Shown in pieces: positions 33,463-41,249 of a DNA stretch of 47,284 nt. Position 1 is the stretch's first letter, and each line of letters starts with the position of its first letter. The stretch covers positions 1-47,284 of the forward strand of contig CACWOS010000040.1 in the NCBI GenBank assembly GCA_902762565.1. The letters are read 5' to 3'. This DNA comes from an uncultured Prevotellaceae bacterium (GTDB taxonomy: Bacteria; Bacteroidota; Bacteroidia; Bacteroidales; Bacteroidaceae). The notes under the pieces were generated by a model. That model was not told where the DNA came from. It saw only the letters and a program-made list of their open reading frames with translations, and made no database searches. Position numbers and translations under genes: made by a program.

Positions 33463-34194
33463 ATGAACAAATTTGCATTAGTGACTGGCGGCAGTCGGGG
33501 CATAGGCCGTGCCGTCTGTATAGAACTGGCCCAGATGGGCTATCAGGTGATTATCAACTTTGCCAGCAACGAAAAGGAGGCAGAACTGACCTTGGCGCTT
33601 GTTCGTGCCTTGGGTAGCGACGGCGAACTGATGCGGTTCGACGTGGCCGACCATGAGCAAGTTCAGCAACATCTGACGGCTTGGCAAGAAACGCATCCTG
33701 AGGACTACATCGAAGTCGTTGTCAACAACGCGGGCATCCGCCGCGACAGCGTGCTGGCCCTGATGCCTGTGGACGATTGGAACAGTGTCGTAGGCACCAC
33801 CCTGCGTGGCTTCTACAACGTCACCCAACCGCTGCTGCCGCAGATGCAGCGCCGCCGTTTCGGTCGTATCGTCAACATTGCCAGTGTCAGCGGCTTGCGC
33901 GGTCTGCCCGGACAGACTAACTACTCGGCGGCAAAGGGCGGACTCATCGCCGCCACGAAGGCACTGGCGCAGGAGGTGGCCTCGCGCGGCATCACCGTCA
34001 ATGCCGTCGCCCCCGGCTTCATCCGTACCGACATGACCGTGGGTCTCGACGAACGGACGCTCTGCCAGCAGATTCCCGCCCGTCGTTTCGGCAATCCTGA
34101 AGAGGTAGCCACCCTGGTTGCCTTCCTCGTTTCTGAGAATGCCAGTTACATCACAGGCCAAGCAATCTCAGTCAATGGTGGACTTTATACTTGA
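33463..34194 (+). CDS. 3-oxoacyl-ACP reductase (FabG-like SDR)
   Basis: The 243-residue short-chain dehydrogenase has TGGSRGIGRA (cofactor loop), NNAGIRRD, the catalytic Ser in ASVSGL, YSAAKGG (Tyr-x3-Lys) and VAPGFIRTDM. These are FabG features; it would reduce the ketoacyl-ACP made by the ketosynthase, although a role like the ceramide reductase step cannot be excluded. The ATG at 33463 gives the usual short N-terminus; the longer frame would be coded by the repeat. Confidence 0.9.
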   Translation: MNKFALVTGGSRGIGRAVCIELAQMGYQVIINFASNEKEAELTLALVRALGSDGELMRFDVADHEQVQQHLTAWQETHPEDYIEVVVNNAGIRRDSVLALMPVDDWNSVVGTTLRGFYNVTQPLLPQMQRRRFGRIVNIASVSGLRGLPGQTNYSAAKGGLIAATKALAQEVASRGITVNAVAPGFIRTDMTVGLDERTLCQQIPARRFGNPEEVATLVAFLVSENASYITGQAISVNGGLYT

Positions 34195-34211
34195 CAAAAC
34201 GAATAAGAACA

Positions 34212-34784
34212 ATGAGAAAAACATTATTATTTCTATTTTGCCTCTGTTGCACCATCGTTCATGCACAGACATCCACTTTCCAGAGCGTGGCAGCACGTTA
34301 TAAAACCATCCAGTCGGCAACGGCTACAGTCACTAAAACCCCGTCTAAGGGTACAACCACCCACGGGACACTCACCATCCGCAAGCCCGACCTGGTGAGC
34401 ATCACGACGAATGGGAATCAGGAAAAACTCGTCATGCAGGGCACCACCTTTACGATGACCTACGGAGGGCGTGACATGCAGACTGACAGCAGGCGGAATC
34501 AGCAGTTTACCACCTTCCACACTGTGCTGACCAGCCTCATCAACGGCAGCACGGCAGACGTTTCTTCGCTGAAAGACGTGACGGTAGCAATGAGCGGACA
34601 GACCGTCGTCATCACCATCACCCCACCAGCCGGCCCTTTCTGGCGGCGTGGTCTGTTCAAGTCGTTTGTCCTCGTCCTCGACACCCAGACCTCCGCGTTC
34701 AAAACGCTGAAGATGGAAGAGCGGGGTGGCAATAGCACGACATATACTTTTACAGATTTCAAATTCAAGAAACAAACAAAATAG
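34212..34784 (+). CDS. LolA-like outer-membrane lipoprotein carrier protein
   Basis: The 190-residue product has a signal peptide (LLFLFCLCCTIVHAQ) and a LolA-like half barrel: FQSVAARYKTIQSATATVTKTPSKG, GTLTIRKPDLVSITTNGNQEKLVMQG, and a C-terminal FKTLKMEERGGNSTTYTFTDFKF. LolA-type proteins carry lipids or lipoproteins across the periplasm. Copies also occur in aryl polyene clusters. In this operon it may ferry the product lipid. The ATG at 34212 is preferred to a TTG at 34191. Confidence 0.8.
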   Translation: MRKTLLFLFCLCCTIVHAQTSTFQSVAARYKTIQSATATVTKTPSKGTTTHGTLTIRKPDLVSITTNGNQEKLVMQGTTFTMTYGGRDMQTDSRRNQQFTTFHTVLTSLINGSTADVSSLKDVTVAMSGQTVVITITPPAGPFWRRGLFKSFVLVLDTQTSAFKTLKMEERGGNSTTYTFTDFKFKKQTK

Positions 34785-34794
34785 AAACAAGCTT

Positions 34795-36120
34795 ATGAAA
34801 ACAAACGTAAAGCCTGCTGAGGGCAAATTAGGAATTCTGGTGGTTGGCTGCGGAGCCGTGGCCACGACGTTGATGACAGGTGTATTGATGGCCCGCAGGG
34901 GCCTAGCCAAGCCTATTGGCTCGATGACACAGTATGACAAGATACGGATAGGGAAGGGAAAGGCAAAAAGATACCTAAGCTATGCCGACATCGTGCCGAT
35001 GGCCTCGGTCGACGACATCGTGTTTGGCTGCTGGGACGTGTATCCGCAGAATGCCTATCAGAGTGCCGTCTATGCCAAGGTGCTGAAGCGTGAGGACATT
35101 GAGCCGGTACGCGAGGAACTGGAGCGCATCGTTCCCATGAAGGCAGCTTTCGACAGAAACTACGCCAAGCGACTGGACGGCGACAACGTGAAGGACTGCA
35201 AGACCCGTTGGGAGATGGTGGAGATGCTGCGCGAGGACATCCGCAGTTTCCGTGCGCACACAGGCTGTCAGCGCATCGTGGTGCTGTGGGCGGCGAGCAC
35301 AGAAATCTATGTGCCTATCGACAAGGAGGTGCATTATTCGTTAGAGGCTTTAGAGGCGGCCATGCAGGGCGATGACCGCCAGCACATCGCCCCCTCGATG
35401 TGCTATGCATACGCTGCGCTCAGCGAGGGCTGCCCTTTCATTATGGGTGCTCCCAATACCGCGGTCGATATTCCTGCCATGTGGCAGTTGGCCGAAAAGA
35501 TGCAGATGCCCATCTGTGGCAAAGACTTCAAGACGGGGCAGACACTGGTGAAGTCGGGCTTTGCCCCCATACTTGGCGCCCACTGCCTCGGACTCAGCGG
35601 ATGGTTCTCTACCAACATCCTCGGCAATCGTGACGGACTGGTGCTTGACGAACCGCAGAACTTCCGCACGAAGGAGGTGTCGAAGTTGTCAGTGCTTGAA
35701 ACCATTCTCAAGCCTGGCGAGCAGCCCGACCTTTACGGGCATGGCAACCAGGATGACACGCAGTATTACCATAAGGTACGCATCAACTACTACCCACCGC
35801 GCAACGACAACAAGGAGTCGTGGGACAACATCGACATCTTCGGCTGGCTGAACTATCCCATGCAGATAAAGATCAATTTCCTCTGCCGTGACTCTATTCT
35901 GGCCGCTCCCGTCTGTCTCGACCTCTGCTTATTGATGGACCTCGCGGCCCGCGCCGGACGCTACGGCATCCAACGCTTCCTCTCGTTCTTCCTGAAATCG
36001 CCCATGCACGACTATACGCAGGGCGAGGAAGCCGTGAACAATCTCTTCCAGCAGCACACCATGCTGAGAAACGCCATCCGCGAAATGGGCGGCTACGAGG
36101 CTGACGAAGAAATGGATTAA
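34795..36120 (+). CDS. ino1: Inositol-1-phosphate synthase (MIPS)
   Basis: The 441-residue protein is a myo-inositol-1-phosphate synthase, which converts glucose-6-phosphate to inositol-1-phosphate with NAD. It has the N-terminal GILVVGCGAVATTLMTGV loop, GCWDVYPQNAYQSA, the NTAVDIPAMWQLAE and CGKDFKTGQTLVKS segments (active-site Lys region), LGLSGWFSTNILGNRDGLVL and DSILAAPVCLDLCLLMDL. Length is normal for the bacterial type. It supplies the polar headgroup for inositol lipids. It begins 10 bases after the LolA-like gene. Confidence 0.93.
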   Translation: MKTNVKPAEGKLGILVVGCGAVATTLMTGVLMARRGLAKPIGSMTQYDKIRIGKGKAKRYLSYADIVPMASVDDIVFGCWDVYPQNAYQSAVYAKVLKREDIEPVREELERIVPMKAAFDRNYAKRLDGDNVKDCKTRWEMVEMLREDIRSFRAHTGCQRIVVLWAASTEIYVPIDKEVHYSLEALEAAMQGDDRQHIAPSMCYAYAALSEGCPFIMGAPNTAVDIPAMWQLAEKMQMPICGKDFKTGQTLVKSGFAPILGAHCLGLSGWFSTNILGNRDGLVLDEPQNFRTKEVSKLSVLETILKPGEQPDLYGHGNQDDTQYYHKVRINYYPPRNDNKESWDNIDIFGWLNYPMQIKINFLCRDSILAAPVCLDLCLLMDLAARAGRYGIQRFLSFFLKSPMHDYTQGEEAVNNLFQQHTMLRNAIREMGGYEADEEMD

Positions 36121-36125
36121 AAACA

Positions 36126-37127
36126 ATGCGCCAGCAAATAAATCGCCTTCTATTCCTAATTGGTATTGCTGCCATCTCTGTGATGATCCTCACTTTTGAC
36201 GTGAGTTTCTCTGAACTATGGGGCTATATCAGCAATGCAGGCTATTGGATAATGGCTGCTATCTTGCTGTGGGCAGGTATCTATGCCTTGAATGCTCAGG
36301 CTTGGCGTATTATAATGCGTTGCAGTGGCCCATGTCCATTTAGTGTCTGGAAGATTTGGCAACTGACAGTCTCCGGGTATGCCCTCAATGCAACTGTTCC
36401 TGTGGGTGGTGTGGGCGGAATGCCATACAAAATTCTGGAAACATCCAGACTCATCGGCACAAAGCGGGCTACATCATCGGTGGTGTTATTTGCCATGATG
36501 CATGTATTCAGCCATTTCTGGTTTTGGCTAACTGGAGTAGCCGTCTATTTGATATTGGCACTTGTTGCCACATGGTCTATTGACTCTACAATGGTTTTAC
36601 TGTTGGTGTTGACGAGTCTCATTTCGTGTGGCGGGATATGGCTTTTTCGTAAATGCTACCATTATGGTCTCGTCTCAAAGATGGTGCTACTAATAGGGAA
36701 AATACCAGGTCTGCATCATAAAGTCGGTAGGTTTTACGACAATCACAGACTAAGCTTTGTTGATATAGATCAGCAAATCACCGCCCTTTGGAATCATAAC
36801 AAGAAAGCTTTCCGTCAAAGTCTTCTGCTAGAGTATTTATGTCGCTGGCTTCAGGCTTTAGAGGTGTTTTTTATACTTGTAATGCTCGGACAATATGCAG
36901 GTGTTCTTACCTTCTTATTTGCATTTCTAATCATTGCTTTCACTTCGCTGTTTGCAAATCTTGCAGGGTTTATTCCTTTGCAGTTAGGTGTGCGCGAGGG
37001 AGGCTTTGCACTAACAATGGCCTTGTTTGGCCTGGCTCCCGAAGGTGGACTTATTATCAGCATCATCTGTCGCGTTCGTGAAATAGTATGGGCTATTATT
37101 GGTATAGTAATCATGAAATTGAAATGA
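36126..37127 (+). CDS. Flippase-like integral membrane protein (LPG synthase TM / UPF0104 family)
   Basis: The 333-residue protein has about eight membrane segments and the family features NAQAWRIIM, GYALNATVPVGGVGGMPYKI and the C-terminal GFIPLQLGVREGGFALTMALFGLAPEGG. It matches the membrane domain shared by MprF-type flippases and AglD/UPF0104 proteins, lacking the soluble synthase domain. It may move the inositol lipid or its precursor across the inner membrane. Its codons are visibly A+T richer than the genes on both sides. It overlaps the next gene by 4 bases (ATGA). Confidence 0.85.
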   Translation: MRQQINRLLFLIGIAAISVMILTFDVSFSELWGYISNAGYWIMAAILLWAGIYALNAQAWRIIMRCSGPCPFSVWKIWQLTVSGYALNATVPVGGVGGMPYKILETSRLIGTKRATSSVVLFAMMHVFSHFWFWLTGVAVYLILALVATWSIDSTMVLLLVLTSLISCGGIWLFRKCYHYGLVSKMVLLIGKIPGLHHKVGRFYDNHRLSFVDIDQQITALWNHNKKAFRQSLLLEYLCRWLQALEVFFILVMLGQYAGVLTFLFAFLIIAFTSLFANLAGFIPLQLGVREGGFALTMALFGLAPEGGLIISIICRVREIVWAIIGIVIMKLK

Positions 37128-38062
37128 AAAAAGAAATCAAGTCAACTTACAAATCGCAGGACACGGAGGAGTGGCTCGACCGTGTCTTTACCCGTCCGAT
37201 AGGCTATCTGTGGGCAAAGTTCTTCCAGCGGCTCGGCGTTCACCCCAATGTGGTTACCGTGCTGTCGATGATCATCGGCGCTTCGTCAGCTCTCTGCTTC
37301 GCCCACGGCTCCTATTGGACAGAGGGCATCGGCGGTCTCTGGTATAACGTTGCAGGCGTTCTGCTGCTGATGTGGGCCAACTTCTACGACTCTGCCGACG
37401 GACAACTGGCCCGCATGACGGGCAAGAAAACCCGTCTGGGGCGCATCCTCGACGGAGCCGCCAGCGAGGTGTGGTTCATCCCCATCTATCTGGCTCTGGT
37501 CTGGCGCTTCGGTCAGACCCACGCCCTTTGGCTCACGCTGGTGCTGCTGGTGGCTGTCTTCTGGTCGGGCTTCCACTGCCATGCAGGACAGTGTGCCCTG
37601 GCCGACTACTACCGCCAGATTCACCTCTACTTCCTGAATGGCAAGGCTGGCAGCGAACTCGACACCTCAGCACAACAGAAACTGCTCTACGACAGTACGC
37701 CGTGGAAAGGAAACATCGTGTGGAAGGCATTCCTGAAGACCTACGTCAACTACACACGGGGGCAGGAGCGTCGCACCCCTTGTTTCCAGCAACTGATGCA
37801 GAGACTACGTGCCCGCTATGGCACCATCGATGCCGTCCCACAGCAGTTCCGCGACCGTTTCCGCACCCTCTCGCTCCCCCTGATGCCGCTCACCAACATC
37901 CTGACGTTCAACACCCGTGCCATCGTCCTATACACCTGTTGTCTGTTCGACCTCCCCTGGCTCTACTTCGTCTTCGAGATTGTCATCATGGCAGCCCTCT
38001 GCGAGTATATGCGCCGCCGACACGAAAGAATGTGCTGGGAATTAGCGCATGATTTGCGATAG
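37124..38062 (+). CDS. CDP-alcohol phosphatidyltransferase (candidate inositol-lipid synthase)
   Basis: The 312-residue membrane enzyme has the family motif in DSADGQLARMTGKKTRLGRILDG (split here: DSADGQLAR, then G-x3-D). Three of the four canonical Asp residues are present; the fourth position of D-x3-D is Ser (DGAAS), with Glu next to it. The enzyme would join a CDP-activated partner and an alcohol at the inner membrane, plausibly placing inositol phosphate on a lipid. The long C-terminal domain has two or three further membrane segments. It follows MIPS and the flippase-like gene; its 3' end overlaps the convergent HAD gene by 21 bases. Confidence 0.85.
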   Translation: MKKEIKSTYKSQDTEEWLDRVFTRPIGYLWAKFFQRLGVHPNVVTVLSMIIGASSALCFAHGSYWTEGIGGLWYNVAGVLLLMWANFYDSADGQLARMTGKKTRLGRILDGAASEVWFIPIYLALVWRFGQTHALWLTLVLLVAVFWSGFHCHAGQCALADYYRQIHLYFLNGKAGSELDTSAQQKLLYDSTPWKGNIVWKAFLKTYVNYTRGQERRTPCFQQLMQRLRARYGTIDAVPQQFRDRFRTLSLPLMPLTNILTFNTRAIVLYTCCLFDLPWLYFVFEIVIMAALCEYMRRRHERMCWELAHDLR

Positions 38063-38722
38063 TTCTGCCAAATCCGTGATGATCCTGTCTACCACCATTT
38101 GGTGCGAGGGAGCGTCAGTCCACTGCTCTCCTTTGTACCAAACGGTGTGACAGTCAAGGCTTTTGGCTGGCAGGATGTCGTTCTTGATGGAGTCGCCGAT
38201 GACGGTCACCTCACTGGGGTGGAGGCCAAGCGCATTGATGGCGATTTGGAAGATGCGAGGGTCGGGTTTGCGGTAGCCTACAGCAGCAGACTCGACAACC
38301 TTGCTGAACAAGCCGTCGAAGCCGAATTCGCGGAGCACGACGGACAGATTGCCGTAGAAATTGCTGACCAACATCAAGACGTAACGGGACTTCAGCTGGG
38401 TAAGAACCTCGACATTATGGGCAGTATGCTGCTGCGTTAGTCTATAGACAGCATCGACCAGAGTGGGCCCGTAACTTTGACTTAGTTCCAGGAATTGCAT
38501 CTGTAGCGATATTTTTGTTGCCAATGTCTGACGGAAGGTAAAGTCGGGCTGGATGACAGGTTGGCTACCCAACAGGCGTTCTACTTGTACATATGCCTCG
38601 CGAAACTGCTGCTCGCTGACGGGAACGCTGCACCGCTGATAGGCATGCCAAAGCACTTGGCCCCAGTGGTTGCCACCCGTATCAAGCGTGCCTCCGTAGT
38701 CGAAAATCAATGCTTTTATCAT
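38042..38722 (-). CDS. HAD-superfamily hydrolase
   Basis: The 226-residue protein has HAD motif I as FDYGGTLDT, motif II in LVSNFYG, motif III Lys in GYRKPDPRIF and motif IV in VIGDSIKNDI. In motif I the second Asp (general acid, DxD) is replaced by Gly, so an ordinary phosphatase reaction is less certain. In this operon it might remove phosphate from an inositol-phosphate intermediate. Coupled to the ATP-grasp gene by ATGA at 38722-38719. Confidence 0.85.
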   Translation of the reverse strand: MIKALIFDYGGTLDTGGNHWGQVLWHAYQRCSVPVSEQQFREAYVQVERLLGSQPVIQPDFTFRQTLATKISLQMQFLELSQSYGPTLVDAVYRLTQQHTAHNVEVLTQLKSRYVLMLVSNFYGNLSVVLREFGFDGLFSKVVESAAVGYRKPDPRIFQIAINALGLHPSEVTVIGDSIKNDILPAKSLDCHTVWYKGEQWTDAPSHQMVVDRIITDLAELSQIMR

Positions 38723-39513
38723 TTCGTAACCAGTTTTGCGATGGCATCGGCAGCCTCGTCACGACAGCGACAGAAACTGGGCCAGTCGTTGAAATCGATG
38801 ATGCAATAGGTGCCGTCTGGACGTACGATGCAGTCGCCGCCATAGATGTCTAACCCCACCAGTGAGGCCAGCCTTTCAACATCGTGGCGCAGCGTGCTGA
38901 GGGGAAAGGGGAAGTGACGTGCCTTGCCGTTGTAGCGTTCCAGGCCGAACTTCGTCTTGCCATCGTCGGTGGGATAGTAGCAACGGAAGAAATCGGTGCC
39001 TTGTACGCCATAGAACTTCAGCAGGTCGCCCTCGACATGGGCGCTGAGCACGTAGTCGGCGATGCCACGCCGGTTGAATTGGCGAATGGCTTCGGCGACG
39101 GCCTGCTCATCTTTGCAGAAGAGTACGTCGTCGGGCTGCTGCGCACAGGCATCGTCGCGCTTCAGCCAATAGCCTTTGTCGCCCCACTTGGGAGGACAAG
39201 GCAGGTGGTGGCGCAGCATGATTTGCTCCAACGAGGAACGGGAACAGGCGGTGACGGACTGAGGGGTGTTGATGACACGGCAAGGCTGACGACTGAGCCA
39301 GGCCAGCGTGTGAGGCAGGCGTCCCATGGAGAGAATGGTTCCATTGAACATTGAATATTGAACATTGAACATTGAGAGTTCCGTCTCAGAAATGATGGTC
39401 ACACTATAACCCTTGCCAACAAGCCTGTCGGCCACAGCCTGCATGATGGCGCGGTCGCTCTCCACCGAATTAGGTGAGAACTGTGGGGCGCGGGTGATGG
39501 CGAGTATCTTCAT
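38719..39513 (-). CDS. ATP-grasp family protein
   Basis: The 264-residue protein ends in an ATP-grasp core: YWLKRDDACAQQ, ADYVLSAHVEGDLLKFYGVQG, and the metal-binding DIYGGDCIVRPDGTYCIIDFNDWPSF. Such enzymes ligate or phosphorylate with an acyl-phosphate intermediate; substrate unknown (an inositol-phosphate-like kinase fold is one option). Residues about 46-57 (LSMFNVQYSMFN) are encoded by five heptamers at 39342-39376, an apparent insertion in the N-terminal domain. Overlaps both neighbours by four bases. Confidence 0.8.
   Translation of the reverse strand: MKILAITRAPQFSPNSVESDRAIMQAVADRLVGKGYSVTIISETELSMFNVQYSMFNGTILSMGRLPHTLAWLSRQPCRVINTPQSVTACSRSSLEQIMLRHHLPCPPKWGDKGYWLKRDDACAQQPDDVLFCKDEQAVAEAIRQFNRRGIADYVLSAHVEGDLLKFYGVQGTDFFRCYYPTDDGKTKFGLERYNGKARHFPFPLSTLRHDVERLASLVGLDIYGGDCIVRPDGTYCIIDFNDWPSFCRCRDEAADAIAKLVTK
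39342..39376. repeat. Heptamer tandem repeat inside the ATP-grasp gene
   Basis: Five consecutive 7-mers (CATTGAA, CATTGAA, TATTGAA, CATTGAA, CATTGAG) lie within the reading frame. Confidence 0.85.
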
Positions 39514-40217
39514 TGCAGGAAACGGTTAGCTTTCGATATATCGGCACGGTGGTCAATGTCGAGAATCTTGGTGAAAGGATAGGCCCAGAGCCGCAGGTTG
39601 TCGGCCAGCAATGCCCGCTGGAAGTTACGCATACGGCTCTCGCCACGGGCTATGCACTGGCGGAGTGTCGTGAGGGAGCGTGGCGTCAGTCCGTAGATGC
39701 CACCGCTGATGTATCTCGGCTGCGGGTCAGAGTCCAGAAATGACATGATGCGGAGCGTGGCATCGGTCTTGACATAGAGCGGACTCTCATCGTCGATGTA
39801 GCCGGTGACAGCCATCAGTCCGTCGGCTTCTCCGGATGCTAACACCCGACGGAACTCGGAGACATATTGAGCGAACTCATATTCACGAAATATAGTATCT
39901 ACCGTCGTCAATATGAAGGAACTGTCTTGCAGGAATGGCGACAACTCATGGAGTGAGTGCATGGAACTCGGGGTGTCTTTCGCAATGAATCGCAGTGGCA
40001 CGTCAGGGTTCTGCTGTAGTTGGCGCAGGTGATGGCAGGTCTGCACGTCGCGCTCACGACAGATGACGTCAATCTCTGTCGCACCTTGGGCCAGGAAGAT
40101 GCGAATCAGACGGTCAATCATCGGTTCACCGTCTATCATCACCAAAGGCTTCGGCACCGTCATGCCCTCATGAGCCAATCGCGAGCCTTCGCCTGCTGCT
40201 ATGATTGCATATTTCAT
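39510..40217 (-). CDS. NTP transferase family protein (candidate inositol-1-phosphate cytidylyltransferase)
   Basis: The 235-residue protein is a nucleotidyltransferase: AIIAAGEGSRLAHEGMTVPKPLVMIDGEPMIDR (signature loop and Lys), ILTTVDTIF (metal-binding D) and YISGGIYGLTP. It would make a nucleotide-activated polyol or sugar from a phosphate. Next to MIPS and a CDP-alcohol transferase, CDP-inositol synthesis (IPCT-like) is a reasonable guess; a sugar substrate remains possible. The ATG at 40217 is preferred over an upstream in-frame start. First gene of a three-gene operon with four-base overlaps. Confidence 0.85.
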   Translation of the reverse strand: MKYAIIAAGEGSRLAHEGMTVPKPLVMIDGEPMIDRLIRIFLAQGATEIDVICRERDVQTCHHLRQLQQNPDVPLRFIAKDTPSSMHSLHELSPFLQDSSFILTTVDTIFREYEFAQYVSEFRRVLASGEADGLMAVTGYIDDESPLYVKTDATLRIMSFLDSDPQPRYISGGIYGLTPRSLTTLRQCIARGESRMRNFQRALLADNLRLWAYPFTKILDIDHRADISKANRFLQ

Positions 40218-40240
40218 CTTTTTGTCTTTATACATTGTTG

Positions 40241-40283
40241 CAAAGGTAGTGCATCGGTTGGAAATAGTGGTGTCTTGCTTTTC
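40241..40283 (-). promoter_or_regulatory. Regulon promoter 5 (nucleotidyltransferase operon)
   Basis: Minus strand: GAAAAGCAAGACACC (40283-40269), a two-mismatch copy of the element, begins 39 bases before the TTTG of TACCTTTG (40248-40241). No TTG box. Confidence 0.6.
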
Positions 40284-40333
40284 CGTGAAAGTGCAACATT
40301 CCGTCGTTTCTCTCCATCGAAAACAATTCTGAA

Positions 40334-40376
40334 GAAGTCAGGGACACCGCTATGACATAGAAATGGAGTACCTTTG
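40334..40376 (+). promoter_or_regulatory. Regulon promoter 6 (patatin gene)
   Basis: GAAGTCAGGGACACC (40334-40348) begins 39 bases before the TTTG of TACCTTTG (40369-40376). No TTG box. Confidence 0.75.
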
Positions 40377-40403
40377 CAAACAAAAATCTATAGAGAAGCA
40401 GAA

Positions 40404-41249
40404 ATGAAGACAGGATTGGTATTAGAAGGAGGTGCGCTTCGGGGACTTTTTACGGCAGGTGTACTGGATGTACTCATGGAAAGCGGCGTGACCTTTGATG
40501 GCATGATAGGTGTGTCGGCTGGTGCAGCCTTTGGGTGCAATCTCAAGAGCTATCAGACACGACGTGTCATCCGCTATAATGAGACATACGCCAAGGATTG
40601 GCGGTATTGCAGTTTGAAGTCACTCATCAGGACTGGCAACCTGTTTGGAGCGGAGTTTGCCTACCATACGATTGCCGACGAACTGGACCCTTTCGACAAT
40701 GTGGCATTTGAAAGAAATCCGATGGAGTTCCATCTGGTGGCAACTGAAGTGCATACGGGACGTGCCGTCTATCGGAAGATAAGCCAGGGAGGAACTAACC
40801 TGTATGAATGGCTACGTGCTTCATCGGCAATGCCTGTATTATCAAAGATTGTAGATGTCGATGGCTATCAGTTGTTAGATGGCGGTATAGCGGACTCTAT
40901 ACCGCTGCGATACTTTCAGGGGTTGGGATATGAGCGCAACCTTGTTGTGCTGACACAGCCGTCATTGTACCGCAAGACTCCTTTGAAAATGCAATGGCTT
41001 ATCGAGAAACGGCTCTCGAAATATCCTGCGTTGTGCAAGGCGCTAGCGCACAGACACGAGATGTATAACCGCCAACTTCTCTATGTGGCTGAACAGGAAT
41101 CAAAGGGAAATGTCATCGTCATACAGCCGGAAAGCACTCTGCCCATCAGCCACATTACCCATGATAGAGCAAAGATGAGAGAGACCTATAATCTTGGAAG
41201 AAAGGCAGCGGAGAAGAAACTGCCGGAAATTATGTCAATGGTGTTTTAG
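40404..41249 (+). CDS. Patatin-like phospholipase
   Basis: The 281-residue protein has the patatin motifs: oxyanion loop GGALRG (residues 9-14), nucleophile elbow GVSAG, and the catalytic Asp in LLDGGIADSIPL. It resembles the YjjU/RssA-like bacterial group and should hydrolyse acyl groups of lipids in the cytoplasm. The ATG at 40404 fits the family start. It is the only gene of its unit; the 3' end abuts the convergent AraC gene. Its promoter carries the shared element, so lipid turnover may be part of the regulon. Confidence 0.9.
   Translation: MKTGLVLEGGALRGLFTAGVLDVLMESGVTFDGMIGVSAGAAFGCNLKSYQTRRVIRYNETYAKDWRYCSLKSLIRTGNLFGAEFAYHTIADELDPFDNVAFERNPMEFHLVATEVHTGRAVYRKISQGGTNLYEWLRASSAMPVLSKIVDVDGYQLLDGGIADSIPLRYFQGLGYERNLVVLTQPSLYRKTPLKMQWLIEKRLSKYPALCKALAHRHEMYNRQLLYVAEQESKGNVIVIQPESTLPISHITHDRAKMRETYNLGRKAAEKKLPEIMSMVF

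Noticed and set aside
22086-34784. Aryl polyene or flexirubin pigment cluster
   Set aside because: ACP, ketosynthase, ketoreductase, ApeP-like and LolA-like genes fit partly, but there is no AMP ligase, ammonia/tyrosine lyase or glycine-type ligase, and inositol headgroup genes are present instead.
851-39376. CRISPR array as explanation of the repeats
   Set aside because: Units are 7-9 bases in direct tandem without spacers and no cas genes are present.
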